Counted from the first letter of the stretch, positions 45,026 to 53,982 are shown. The stretch: 64,000 nucleotides of DNA from CAWBRT01 sp050015355 (GCA_050015355.1 JBEKBO010000002.1:1-64000); one strand, 5' to 3'. The notes: generated by a model from the letters alone, not told the origin. Numbers and translations: made by a program.

Positions 45026-46558
45026 CTACGGTCCGACGCCACCGGAGTGACAATCGGAGCAGTTGACAGCCGTAAGATCGCCCAGGTCCACCGGATGCTT
45101 GAAGGGGACGCCGGCGGTGGAGGCAACCAGCGACTTCACGCCTTCCTGTTGCGCCAGCATGGTGTGGCAGGAATCGCAATCCTTGCTGATGGTCCTTCCA
45201 TCTTTGCTTACGTGGTTGCCATCGTGACAGCGGAAGCATCCCTGAAAATAGAAGTGGCCGACGTTGTTCGGATGGGTGCGCCAATCGACCTTCATCTCCG
45301 GAAAGATGGTGGTGCGGAAAATACGCTGCAAGTCGGCGACGGCTGCCTTAATCTGCGTCTGTTTCGTGCCGGCTACTTGTGGATATTTCTCGCGATAGAA
45401 CGCCGGAATGGCGGTGGCGATAGCCTGCATTGCATCCGGGGTAGTTTTGTACTCCGCCGTCAGCACCTGTACTGACTGCTGCTTCACGTATGGCAAGCTC
45501 GGATCAATCCGATTTGCCGCGAGCGAGTCATCCACTGAGCGGTCAGGGGGGAGATAAATGTGGGTTGGGCGGTTGTGACAGTCGACGCAATCCATACGCC
45601 GGCGGCCCATTTTGGCGATCTCTTCGGGTTTGGCGCCGTTGGCGAAATACTCCGTTATGTTGCCCTTCGCATCCTGAATCTGCACGTAGGGTATGTTCTG
45701 CCTATTGGGATCGGAGGCGTAGGTAACGATGTTGGCGATGTTCATGTGCCAGTGAATCCCACTTGCCTGGCCGGCATTGGCATCGCCGCCACCGGTTTTG
45801 ATCAGCAACTGCAACTGCCGTGGAGTGTTGTGCTCGTCGCTGGCGAAATGATTGATGACCTTTAATTGCGCTCCCCAGAACTTTCTCGGCCAGTGACACT
45901 GCTCGCAGGTTTCCGGAGCCGGGCGCAGGTTTGCTACCGGCGTCTCAATCGGGCGGGGATAGGTGTTCATCACGGTCTTGACGACCTGCCGGGCTCCGGA
46001 CAGCTTCGAGCGGACGTACCAGCTCGCCCCCGCTCCCACGTGACACTCGACGCACGTGACGCGAGCGTGGGGGGAGGCCTGGTGCGCGGTGAACTCCGGA
46101 TGCATCACCGCATGGCAGAGTTGACCGCAGAACTGGACGGAATCGGTGTACTCGTAGGCGCGATAACTGCCTCCGGCACTGAGAAGGATGAACAGGATCA
46201 CGGAGGACAGAAAGAATGCGATCGTGCCGCGTTGTGTGGCGCTATTCAGATCCAGTATCGGGAAACGCGACAGAGTTGCAATTTTCCGGCGGAGCCGCTG
46301 ACGCTCTATCCACATCCCGGCAGGCACCAGGAACAAGCCCATTACCAGGAATGCGGGCATCACCATGTAGGCAAAAATGCCAATGTAGGGGCTCGGTTGG
46401 TTCGAAACAACATCGACGAGAAACAAAAAGATGATGTTCGCCAGCGATACGGCCGCCAAGGCGAGTCCAATCAAGCTGATGTAATTGCGAAGCAGACTCT
46501 TCAGCGAAAAACCTTCCCCCGGAGGATTCGGCGGAAGGGGCGTTCCCGCATCACTCAT
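45026..46558 (-). CDS. NapC/NirT-like seven-heme membrane cytochrome c
   Basis: 510 residues. Three N-terminal membrane helices (about 20-45, 65-80 and 110-130) precede a periplasmic region with seven CxxCH motifs: CGQLCH, CVECH, CEQCH, CVDCH, CFRCH, CDSCH and CSDCH (the first spelled C-x2-C-H within GQLCH). The first helix-plus-heme part (CHAVMHPEF..HQASPHARVTCVECHVG, with gaps) is NapC/NirT-like. NapC proteins oxidise menaquinol and pass electrons to periplasmic cytochromes. Last gene of the four cytochrome genes, 180 bases after the cytochrome b gene. Confidence 0.88.
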   Translation of the reverse strand: MSDAGTPLPPNPPGEGFSLKSLLRNYISLIGLALAAVSLANIIFLFLVDVVSNQPSPYIGIFAYMVMPAFLVMGLFLVPAGMWIERQRLRRKIATLSRFPILDLNSATQRGTIAFFLSSVILFILLSAGGSYRAYEYTDSVQFCGQLCHAVMHPEFTAHQASPHARVTCVECHVGAGASWYVRSKLSGARQVVKTVMNTYPRPIETPVANLRPAPETCEQCHWPRKFWGAQLKVINHFASDEHNTPRQLQLLIKTGGGDANAGQASGIHWHMNIANIVTYASDPNRQNIPYVQIQDAKGNITEYFANGAKPEEIAKMGRRRMDCVDCHNRPTHIYLPPDRSVDDSLAANRIDPSLPYVKQQSVQVLTAEYKTTPDAMQAIATAIPAFYREKYPQVAGTKQTQIKAAVADLQRIFRTTIFPEMKVDWRTHPNNVGHFYFQGCFRCHDGNHVSKDGRTISKDCDSCHTMLAQQEGVKSLVASTAGVPFKHPVDLGDLTAVNCSDCHSGGVGP

Positions 46559-46738
46559 CGTAAGTTGTCTCCTGCGACCCTAATCGGCTGCTGAAACAAC
46601 TCAGTGCCGATACATTTTGGCTAACCGCCCTGGAACAAAGACCCCACACGGATCAAAGCGCAAGTATAACTCGTACGCCGCATGCGGCAAAAACGGCGGT
46701 CCGGCAGCTTCACGGAATATACTCTTGGCGAAACGGAT

Positions 46739-47677
46739 CTACCGGTACGCAAACAACATTGCGTACACAATCCAAACAACGATGCTGAAACCGATGCTCA
46801 GCGCAATCCACGCAAAGGCCCGGATTGTCCTGACCACGATTTCCGGGTGCGGCTCAGCCAGATGCTGCTCCAGTTCGCCGCTCGCAACCAGCGCGTCGTA
46901 TTCCTTGCGCTTGTCCCGCTTCAGCTCGGGGAGCGCCATGCGGCCGGTGAAGACCGTCGTATCCATCGGGAACTTCTCCGGCCGCAAGTGCGTATTGAAG
47001 AAGTGGACGGTAAAAATAAATCCCGTGGCAAGCAGAGCTTCGTCGCTGTGGATAATGGTGGCCACATTGATGAACGCTCCCGGCAGAAAACGAGTGAAGA
47101 AAACGGGAAACCAGAGAGTCAGGCCGGTAGACCCGATGATGAAAACTCCCCAGAACACGGCAAAATAATCGAATTTTTCCCAGTATGTCCAGCGCCCGTA
47201 CTCCGGCTTCGGACCAAGGTGCAAGAACCACTTCAGCGTGACGATAAACTCATCCAGATCGCGCTTCATCGGGATCATCGAGTTCGGCCCCAGCAGCATC
47301 GAGCGCCATGAGCCGTACTTCCTCTTTTTCAGCTTGCAGAGATCCACGAGATGGGTGATGAAAGCCGCAAACATCACCAGCGCCGCGAAGCGGTGGATAT
47401 AGCCGGCAGTCTGGAATCCACCCAGCAGTCGCGACAAGAAAACCGCCCACCCGGTGTAAGAGAACTTCAGCGTCAAGCCGGTCATAGCCAGGCTGAGAAA
47501 GCTGAGGACAATGCAACCGTGCAGCGTGCGCTGCAGGCGGGTGAAGCGCACGAATTCACGCTGCACCGCGGCGGCTGGCTTCATATATCTGGCGCGTTCT
47601 TCCGCGGTTGCGTCTTGGCGCGAATCGTCGGGCCCCTGCGGCCCTGGTGTGCGCTTGTCCATAATACTTATCACCAT
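46739..47677 (-). CDS. membrane cytochrome b (b561/formate dehydrogenase gamma-like)
   Basis: 312 residues from ATG 47677, one base after the stop of the 19-heme gene and 9 bases after GGAGG; longer frames overlap that gene. Four or five membrane helices carry His residues placed to bind two b hemes (LHGCIVLS, YIHRFAAL, IIHSDEALL, FTVHFFNTH). It would be the quinone-side partner of the periplasmic 19-heme protein. Tight coupling to that gene supports a complex. Confidence 0.85.
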   Translation of the reverse strand: MVISIMDKRTPGPQGPDDSRQDATAEERARYMKPAAAVQREFVRFTRLQRTLHGCIVLSFLSLAMTGLTLKFSYTGWAVFLSRLLGGFQTAGYIHRFAALVMFAAFITHLVDLCKLKKRKYGSWRSMLLGPNSMIPMKRDLDEFIVTLKWFLHLGPKPEYGRWTYWEKFDYFAVFWGVFIIGSTGLTLWFPVFFTRFLPGAFINVATIIHSDEALLATGFIFTVHFFNTHLRPEKFPMDTTVFTGRMALPELKRDKRKEYDALVASGELEQHLAEPHPEIVVRTIRAFAWIALSIGFSIVVWIVYAMLFAYR

Positions 47678-47678
47678 T

Positions 47679-49757
47679 CTACTTATCCTCCGCGGCAGGA
47701 CTTTCCGGCTTGCCCTCGAGCGCGGCTTCCTCCGCGCGCAACTGGCGGCGCATCTCGATTGCACGCGGCAGCCACAACAGCGTATGCACGCCGCCGACGA
47801 CAAAGGTCCCAATCAGCAACGAGGTCATGCCCCAAAACACCCAGAACAAGAATGGATACCTCTTAGGGTCGTGATGCGTCGCGTGCGTCAGATATCCGGC
47901 AAAACGACGGGTCGCATCGGCGTGGCACTTCTGGCAGGTGGCGACCACATTGGCACGGCTCAGGTGCGACCTCGGGTCCGTCACCTTCTGGATATCGTGC
48001 GCGCCGTGGCAGTCGTAACACTTGGCGGTCTTCGTGTAGCCGAGCTTCGATACCTTTCCGTGATAGGTGTCGAAGTACGTTTTGGCGATTTCGCCATGAC
48101 ACCGGCCACACCTGTCCATGATTTCGAGCTTGAATCCATCTTCATCGGCTCGACGAATGGAGTGGGCGCTGTGGCAGTCGCTGCACACCGGCAATTTCTT
48201 GTCGGTCTTGTTGACCGTCGCGGAGTGCACGCTCTGCACAAACTGCTCTTCGATGCCGTGATGGCACTTGCCGCAGGTTGCCGGCAGGTTCTTGCTATTG
48301 ACCGTCGACTCGGGATCTTTGCTCGGCAGTTCACCGTGCGCGGTGTGGCAACTGGTGCAAGTGGCGGTTACGGTCAAGCCGCTCTTCAGCAGCCCCTTGC
48401 CGTGAATGCTTTCACTGTAGTGCGTGGTAATTTCATGCTGCTGGCCGGTGTAGCGTACGGCGGCGCGCTGGCCTTCGCGGTGGCACTGCGCACATAGATT
48501 TGGAACGTTAGGCGGGAATGTCCGCGACTGCGGATCCTGCTTGCCAAGAATGCCGTGTGTACCATGGCACTCCCGGCAGGTCGGAGCGTTATGGTCCTGC
48601 TTCGCAAACAGTTGCCCGTGAGTGCTCCGTTGGTACTGTTGCCCAACGGCTTCGTGACACTTGCTGCAATCCACGTGCTTCGTAATGGTTTCGCAGGGAC
48701 GAACCTTCGAGGCGTTCACTTCCGAGTGGCACTGGCTGCAAGCGACCTTCGCATGACGCGACCCGGAGACCTCCGCCGCCCTGACGAACATAGAGCGGCC
48801 GTCCGCCGACTTCAAAGCCTGATTGTCGTGGCAACGCATGCAATCGGCATCAGCCATGCCCTGGCTGTAGAAGACTTTCCGCACCTTGTGCGGTTGGTGG
48901 CAGTCCACGCAGGCGGGCAGGACGTTCGCTTCCTTCTCCCACAATTCGCCGCGGATGGTCTTGCGGTGCACGGCTTCGATCTGGGCGTGGCACTTGGTAC
49001 AGGTCGCCGCGATGTTACGCCGGGCAATCGAGGAGTTGGGATCGGTGTGCGGCAGAATCGAGTGCGCCGTGTGACAGGAAGCGCAGTTAGCGGAGACTAC
49101 CAAGCCCTTCTTCAGCAATCCTTCGCCGTGGATACTCTCCGTGTAATTCTCGATGATGTTGTGCTGATCAATATGACGTTGCGACTGAACCGGCGTGCCC
49201 TCGCGATGACAGCGTCCGCAGACGAACGGCACCTTCATCGGCGCTACGGCCGAGTTCTTGTCCTTCACCGGCAGGATATCGTGATTGCCGTGGCAATTGA
49301 CGCAGCGGGGGGCCAGCGCATCGCCGCGCGCACTGGCTTTGCCGTGCAGCGACTTGGCATGCAGCTCCTGCTCTTGCGCATGGCAGGTGCCGCACTGCAC
49401 CTTCTTGGGCGTGGAGTGCGGCAAATCCACTCCCTCCAGGTCGGCATGGCACGACGTGCACGACAGGCTGTTGTGCACCGAGGCGGAAAACTTTTTCCCG
49501 TCCACGAAAAGCGAGATGGTCCGCCCTGCCCGCTTGGCAGTCATGCTCTTCTCGCTGTGGCAGCCGAAACAGAGATCGTTCTGACCCGAGGCTTCGCCGG
49601 CCTGCACGCGACTCACCGGCAGACACACGCCGAGCGCCAGGAGAATTGCCGCCATTACTACCGCACGTGCCACTGCGCGGTAGCGGCAGACCGCCCACTC
49701 CGTTGCGCGCGCCATCCTTGAACCACAAGCGCGGCTATCCTGATCCTTGCTCTTCAT
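47679..49757 (-). CDS. 19-heme c-type cytochrome, membrane-anchored
   Basis: 692 residues from the Met at 49757. An N-terminal signal segment ends near VQAGEA. Nineteen CxxCH motifs were counted, from CFGCH to CQKCH. Two halves are alike: an ESIHGEGLLKKGL block with NCASCHTAHS recurs as ESIHGKGLLKSGL with TCTSCHTAHG, so the protein arose by internal duplication. A C-terminal helix (WVFWGMTSLLIGTFVVGG) anchors it to the membrane with a cytoplasmic tail. The protein could carry electrons across the periplasm. The terminal acceptor is unknown. Confidence 0.88.
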   Translation of the reverse strand: MKSKDQDSRACGSRMARATEWAVCRYRAVARAVVMAAILLALGVCLPVSRVQAGEASGQNDLCFGCHSEKSMTAKRAGRTISLFVDGKKFSASVHNSLSCTSCHADLEGVDLPHSTPKKVQCGTCHAQEQELHAKSLHGKASARGDALAPRCVNCHGNHDILPVKDKNSAVAPMKVPFVCGRCHREGTPVQSQRHIDQHNIIENYTESIHGEGLLKKGLVVSANCASCHTAHSILPHTDPNSSIARRNIAATCTKCHAQIEAVHRKTIRGELWEKEANVLPACVDCHQPHKVRKVFYSQGMADADCMRCHDNQALKSADGRSMFVRAAEVSGSRHAKVACSQCHSEVNASKVRPCETITKHVDCSKCHEAVGQQYQRSTHGQLFAKQDHNAPTCRECHGTHGILGKQDPQSRTFPPNVPNLCAQCHREGQRAAVRYTGQQHEITTHYSESIHGKGLLKSGLTVTATCTSCHTAHGELPSKDPESTVNSKNLPATCGKCHHGIEEQFVQSVHSATVNKTDKKLPVCSDCHSAHSIRRADEDGFKLEIMDRCGRCHGEIAKTYFDTYHGKVSKLGYTKTAKCYDCHGAHDIQKVTDPRSHLSRANVVATCQKCHADATRRFAGYLTHATHHDPKRYPFLFWVFWGMTSLLIGTFVVGGVHTLLWLPRAIEMRRQLRAEEAALEGKPESPAAEDK

Positions 49758-49886
49758 TATTAGTGCCATCCAAAAATAAGTGCCGTCCAAAACCGCTGAT
49801 TCCCCACCAGGATCAGCTCACATCGTGCTCACATCATTACAGAATTCCACCAAAATTTCTTCCGGAGAACTTAATAGCTTTCCCGA

Positions 49887-51893
49887 TCACTTACGATCCG
49901 GGACATTCTCTTCCGAGTTCTGTTCGGGCGGAACTTCCCGTTGCTCTTGCTCGCGCTCCTCCGCCTCCACTGCCTGATTCAGCGTCTCCACATCGAGCGC
50001 GTGCTCTGACTGATAGAGCTCGTAGGTCACCTTGCCGTCGTACCACGCCCAGTTCATGGGATAGACCTCCGGATCGAAGATGATCATGTAGAAGTGCCAC
50101 ACCAGAATCGCCAACGAGGCCAGGATGGCTTCGTAGAAGTGAACGGCGGTGGCCGCATCGATGACCCAGCGCGGCAGGTGATTGCCGATCCCCACCTTGG
50201 CCCAGATCGTGACGCCGGTCACGGCCATGACGATCGTTCCCCACACCAGCGCCCAGTACTCCATCTTCTCGGCGTAGTTGAAGCGCTTGAACTGCGGCTT
50301 GTCTCCGCTCAGGCGCAGGTAGTAGAACAACACGTCCTTGACATCGGTGACGTCCTTCCACTCGGGCAGGAAATCAACCACCAGCTTGCGGCCTTCCCTG
50401 GTTGCCGCGACGTACCAGGCGTGATAAATGCCGACCATGATCAGGACCACGCCGGCGCTCCGGTGCAGCACGCTGCGCACGGTCTCGCCCAGGAATAGCA
50501 ATCCGAGCCAGGATTCCGGGTACTTCAGCGCAAAGCCCGTAGCCACCAGTACAAAGAAGCTGACGAACAAGGTCATGTGTTGCATGCGCTGGTTGAAGGT
50601 CATGCGCAGCACGATTCTGGGACCACCCGAGAGGTGCGCGTGCCCATTGCGAATGTCGACCAGCTTGCGCCGCATGACCAGGGCATTGTGCAACAGCATG
50701 CCGCCGATGGTGGCGATGATCATCAGCAGGTAGAACCGGCGGATCAAGGCAACGGCCTTGCTGCCGATATCGGCCGCGTGCGCATCCAGGTGCATCTTGC
50801 TGGCCGCGAAGTTGGCGTTGGCGCCGGGATGGCACTTTCCGCAGGTCTGGACGAGATGCGCCTTGTTGATCGTCGAGTTCGGATCGCTCGAAGGCAGGAT
50901 GTTGTGCACGCCGTGGCAACTGGCGCAGTTGGCCGCGACCTTCGATCCGCGGGCCGTGGCCAGCCCGTGATAGCTGGCCAGATAGCTGCTCTCGCGGCCG
51001 CCTACGATTCCGAAATCCCGCGACATCTTCACGTTCTCGTGACACTGCGCGCAGGTGTTGGTTGCCAGGTTTTCCGACGAGACTGTCGAACTCGGATCCT
51101 TGGGGTCCTTGATCATGTGCGAGCTATGACAGTCGGTACAGACCGGCGCATGCAGGTTGCCCTTGCTGATCGCCTGCCCGTGAATGCTCTTCATGAACTC
51201 CGCCCTTTGCGCTTCGTGACACTTGGCGCAGGTGGCGGGAACGCTGGTCTTGTAGACGGGCGACTGCGGATCGGAAATGCGCCGCATGTCGTGGGTGCCG
51301 TGGCAGTCGCTGCAAACCGCGGCCTTCTCGTTGCCGGCGGCCACCAGCTTGGCGTGAACGCTGTCCTGGTAGGAAGTGAAAGGCCGCGTGGTCTCTCCAG
51401 CCTGCTGCATCACCGATTGCTGCCCATGACAGCTGCCGCAGGTGGCGGCGATGTTCTTGTGGCTTACCTTGGAAGCGGGATCGCTTGCGGGAAGAATCGC
51501 ATGAATGTCGCCATGGCAGTCGACACAGCGCGCGGCTTGCTGGTCGCCGGCCGCACGCGCCTTGGCATGCAGCCCGTTATCGTACGCCTTCTGCTCGTCG
51601 CCATGGCATTGCGCGCAGGATGGCTTGGCGGGCGTTGATTCATGCGGAACCGAAGTGACATCCTTGTGGCAATCCGTGCAACTGAACATGCTGCCGTGAA
51701 TGGAATTTTTGAACTGCTCTTCCTTCACTTGCAGGCTCACCTGCTTGCCGTTTTCTTCCTTGGTCAACGATGCGTCGTTATGGCACGCCAGGCAATCCGC
51801 ATTGGTGAACTTCTCCGCTTTCTGCGGTGACTTGGCCTGGGCTAAGCCGGACAGCAGCGCGAACATCAGTAAAAATTTGCTGTAGCGATTCAC
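49887..51893 (-). CDS. 11-heme cytochrome c fused to a b-type cytochrome (CbcL-like)
   Basis: 668 residues. A signal peptide (1-20) is followed by eleven CxxCH motifs (CLACH to CGKCH, about 34-350). A diheme b-type membrane domain of the HydC/FdnI type follows (about 380-620), with His-bearing helices such as LLHNALV, VLHRSAGV and VWHFYMI. The tail is acidic (EEREQEQ). This layout matches CbcL of Geobacter, an inner-membrane menaquinol oxidase used in low-potential extracellular electron transfer. It is the first cytochrome gene of the block and has two Crp/Fnr-type palindromes 61-96 bases upstream of the start. Confidence 0.87.
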   Translation of the reverse strand: MNRYSKFLLMFALLSGLAQAKSPQKAEKFTNADCLACHNDASLTKEENGKQVSLQVKEEQFKNSIHGSMFSCTDCHKDVTSVPHESTPAKPSCAQCHGDEQKAYDNGLHAKARAAGDQQAARCVDCHGDIHAILPASDPASKVSHKNIAATCGSCHGQQSVMQQAGETTRPFTSYQDSVHAKLVAAGNEKAAVCSDCHGTHDMRRISDPQSPVYKTSVPATCAKCHEAQRAEFMKSIHGQAISKGNLHAPVCTDCHSSHMIKDPKDPSSTVSSENLATNTCAQCHENVKMSRDFGIVGGRESSYLASYHGLATARGSKVAANCASCHGVHNILPSSDPNSTINKAHLVQTCGKCHPGANANFAASKMHLDAHAADIGSKAVALIRRFYLLMIIATIGGMLLHNALVMRRKLVDIRNGHAHLSGGPRIVLRMTFNQRMQHMTLFVSFFVLVATGFALKYPESWLGLLFLGETVRSVLHRSAGVVLIMVGIYHAWYVAATREGRKLVVDFLPEWKDVTDVKDVLFYYLRLSGDKPQFKRFNYAEKMEYWALVWGTIVMAVTGVTIWAKVGIGNHLPRWVIDAATAVHFYEAILASLAILVWHFYMIIFDPEVYPMNWAWYDGKVTYELYQSEHALDVETLNQAVEAEEREQEQREVPPEQNSEENVPDRK

Positions 51894-51953
51894 AACACCT
51901 CTAATAAACTAAGGGGGCTCTTCGTTTTTCGCATTCACATGCCCGCACTCGCA

Positions 51954-51989
51954 GTGAGAGTGCTCACGTGCAGGTGTGACCCCTATCAC
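51954..51989. promoter_or_regulatory. two Crp/Fnr-type palindromes before the 11-heme gene
   Basis: GTGAGAGTGCTCAC (51954-51967) and GTGACCCCTATCAC (51976-51989) both have GTGA-N6-TCAC geometry. Their centres are 22 bases apart, about two helical turns. They lie 61-96 bases before the start codon, in the usual place for activator sites. Confidence 0.55.
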
Positions 51990-52135
51990 CTTGAAAATGT
52001 TCACCATGGGAGACGCATAGCTGCTTGTGCCAGGGATCACATGGGCGTGTGCCAGCAGAAACGCCGTTGCAGGCACCAGGGAATGGGAGAGGCGCCGACG
52101 ATGCGGATCGAAAAGCCAAGCAACCAACGTCTGCC

Positions 52136-52168
52136 GGAAACAAAAAAAACGATCCGTTGAACGGATCG
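52136..52168 (-). terminator. rho-independent terminator downstream of the truncated regulator
   Basis: On the minus strand, CGATCCGTT-C-AACGGATCG is followed by TTTTTTTTGTTT. It lies beyond the repeat that ends the second Crp/Fnr gene and before the cytochrome promoter region. Confidence 0.85.
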
Positions 52169-52233
52169 CCCGCCGGGACTTCCCGCCCTTGCTTTAGCGC
52201 GATTCCATAGTCGGTATGCCCCCAAAATAACAA

Positions 52234-52289
52234 CGCCGGGCTGGACGCCCGGCTCCCTCGCTGGATATACCCTACGCGAATCTGGTCTA
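52234..52289. repeat. CGCCGGGC repeat, copy 3, ending a gene
   Basis: CGCCGGGCTGGACGCCCGG hairpin, then CTCCCTCGCTGGATATACC and a TACGCGAATCTGGTCTA tail. The tail's last bases, CTA, are the reverse complement of the TAG that terminates the Crp/Fnr-like gene at 52287. Confidence 0.8.
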
Positions 52290-52787
52290 ATCAGCCGACG
52301 CCGACGCCGCGCGCGGCCGACGCGTTCTGGCCAGGCCAATCGAACGCACACGCTCGTAAGCCGCATGCAAATCCTGACTTAGCATTTGCACAACCCGGAT
52401 GCAAAGATCGCTGTGCTCCCGCAGGAACTTCAACAGGTCTTTGCGGCGGATGAACATCACTTGCGAAGTATCCAACAATTCGGCTGAGATTTCATAAGGC
52501 GTGCCCGACATCGCCGCGCCGAGGCCGAGAACCTCGCCGGGGCCGGCGATGCGCAGCATAAGGCGCTTGCCCGTCTCCGAGCAGATGGAGAGTTTTGCGC
52601 GTCCGTCACAGAGGACGAATATCCCTCTCGCCGGCCGTCCTTCGGCAAACAATACGGAGCCCTTCGGGTGAATGGCTAGTGACTTGACGGTGTCCAGCAA
52701 TTGCAGCGCATCGACCGGCATGTCGCAGAAAAGCCGGTCGGGCCGGAATTCACAGTAGTAACAGCTCGGCTGAGTTGCGCTCTCCAT
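52287..52787 (-). CDS. Crp/Fnr-like protein lacking its DNA-binding domain
   Basis: 166 residues from the Met at 52787. The N-terminal C9-x2-C12-x8-C21 resembles the Cys set of the full-length paralogue, followed by the cNMP-binding fold (LFAEGRPARGIFVLCDGRAK, shortened) and the dimer helix. The sequence then stops after RSIGLARTRRPRAAS, where the paralogue continues into its winged HTH. The fourth Cys position has Ser (DTSQVM against DPCQIN). The stop codon comes from a repeat element. It could still dimerise and act as a decoy or be decaying. A GTGAT-N4-ATCAC palindrome precedes it. Confidence 0.8.
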   Translation of the reverse strand: MESATQPSCYYCEFRPDRLFCDMPVDALQLLDTVKSLAIHPKGSVLFAEGRPARGIFVLCDGRAKLSICSETGKRLMLRIAGPGEVLGLGAAMSGTPYEISAELLDTSQVMFIRRKDLLKFLREHSDLCIRVVQMLSQDLHAAYERVRSIGLARTRRPRAASASAD

Positions 52788-52823
52788 GAGACTCTGATTT
52801 ACAGGAGTCGGAATCGACCCGCA

Positions 52824-52837
52824 GTGATAACTATCAC
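52824..52837. promoter_or_regulatory. candidate Crp/Fnr operator before the truncated regulator
   Basis: GTGATAACTATCAC is a perfect 14-base palindrome with GTGA-N6-TCAC geometry, 37 bases before the start codon. A weaker GTGAC-CCCT-GTTAC follows at 52846-52859. Confidence 0.6.
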
Positions 52838-52914
52838 CCGTTACCGTGACCCCTGTTACAAAACCCGCATAAATGGCGGGGAAATCGCGACCTGCATCCG
52901 CCGGCATCGGCGCG

Positions 52915-52947
52915 TAAAAGAAAAATGCCCCGCAGTTTCGCGGGGCA
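52915..52947 (-). terminator. rho-independent terminator after the Fnr-like gene
   Basis: On the minus strand, TGCCCCGC-GAAACT-GCGGGGCA forms an 8-bp perfect stem followed by TTTTTCTTTT. It separates the two Crp/Fnr genes into different transcripts. Confidence 0.92.
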
Positions 52948-52995
52948 AATTACGAAAAAGCCGGAACTTCTCCCGGTGATGCTCCGCTACACCGT

Positions 52996-53757
52996 TTAGA
53001 CGGTGGCCAGGGATTTCAAAGCCGCCTTGTTGCGGATCACCAGTGTCGAACCTTTGGCCTGCACAATCTGTCGCTTTTTCAATTCGGCGAACAGCCGCGT
53101 CACGGTCTCGCGCGAGGTGCCGATCATCTGCGCGATTTCCTCGTGCGTGAGCGCCAACTTCACGCGCGGCTCCTGTTTGTTGGCCTCGCCGTTGCGAGCA
53201 GTCCAGTCCAGCAGCAGCCGGGCCAGCTTTTCGGCGGCCGAGTGCGACAATCCGAGCGAACGAATCTCGCGGCAGGCAGTGTTGTACTTCTCGCTCAACT
53301 GCTCGGCGACGCGCAGGCAGGCTTCACTGTGTTCGCGCAGGAAGCGCAGGAAATCTTCGCGCTTGACGAAATTGATCTGGCAAGGATCGACGGTCTCCGC
53401 AGTCAGCTCGTAAGGTTTCCCGGAGATCGTCGCGCTCAGTCCCAGCACCTCGCCTGATTCGGCGATCTTGAGAATGAGCGTCTTGCCGTCGGTTGAGCAA
53501 ATGGACAACTTTACGCGTCCCTTGCAGAGAACGAAAATACCGCGCGGAGCCTGTCCTTCTACAAACAGGACGGCGCCCTTCGGATAAGCAGTAGCGTATT
53601 TGATTGCTTCGAATGATTGGAGCGCCGATGCCGGCAGATCGCAGAACAAATGATCCGTCTTCATCTTGCAGCTCAGGCAGCTCTCGATGATGTCTAACCC
53701 ATACGGTGAAAGCACCACGCACCCCCTGTAGTCCCCGTCCGGGAATCTTCCCAACAC
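52996..53757 (-). CDS. Fnr-like regulator with four candidate Fe-S cysteines
   Basis: 253 residues; GTG at 53718 is an alternative start. C27, C30 and C39 (SCLSCKMK and LFCDLP) lie before the effector domain. C126 in DPCQINF falls at the position of FNR Cys122, so a four-Cys cluster is plausible. The winged HTH is complete (ALTHEEIAQMIGTSRETV and RLFAELKKRQIV). An Fe-S Fnr would sense oxygen or NO. It is upstream of the truncated paralogue and of the cytochrome genes, ends in its own terminator, and has palindromes in its promoter region. Confidence 0.88.
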   Translation of the reverse strand: MLGRFPDGDYRGCVVLSPYGLDIIESCLSCKMKTDHLFCDLPASALQSFEAIKYATAYPKGAVLFVEGQAPRGIFVLCKGRVKLSICSTDGKTLILKIAESGEVLGLSATISGKPYELTAETVDPCQINFVKREDFLRFLREHSEACLRVAEQLSEKYNTACREIRSLGLSHSAAEKLARLLLDWTARNGEANKQEPRVKLALTHEEIAQMIGTSRETVTRLFAELKKRQIVQAKGSTLVIRNKAALKSLATV

Positions 53758-53932
53758 CCGGACGAACTCCCGATCGCTCCCGCGACTTTGCGGGCAGCCC
53801 CGCGCCGGACTTCAGCGCGAGGTTGATCGGCTGTTTGCGACGGGCCTGATTGCGCCCGCCTGAAGCGTGTCAAGGCAGGACACACATCAAGCGCGCACAT
53901 CTAACTCGCCTTATCGCTAAGGTCGCGTATCC

Positions 53933-53982
53933 ATGTACCAAGAACAAGTACATTCATCACATTCGCGTGTGACATCGTCACA
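53933..53982. promoter_or_regulatory. palindromes in the divergent promoter region of the Fnr-like gene
   Basis: ATGTAC (53933-53938) is mirrored by GTACAT (53948-53953). TCACA-N6-TGTGA (53957-53972) overlaps TGTGACATCGTCACA (53968-53982), whose N5 spacing is one base short of the Crp/Fnr consensus. They lie between the Fnr-like gene and the divergent receiver-like gene. The rest of 53758-54221 holds nothing recognisable. Confidence 0.4.
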
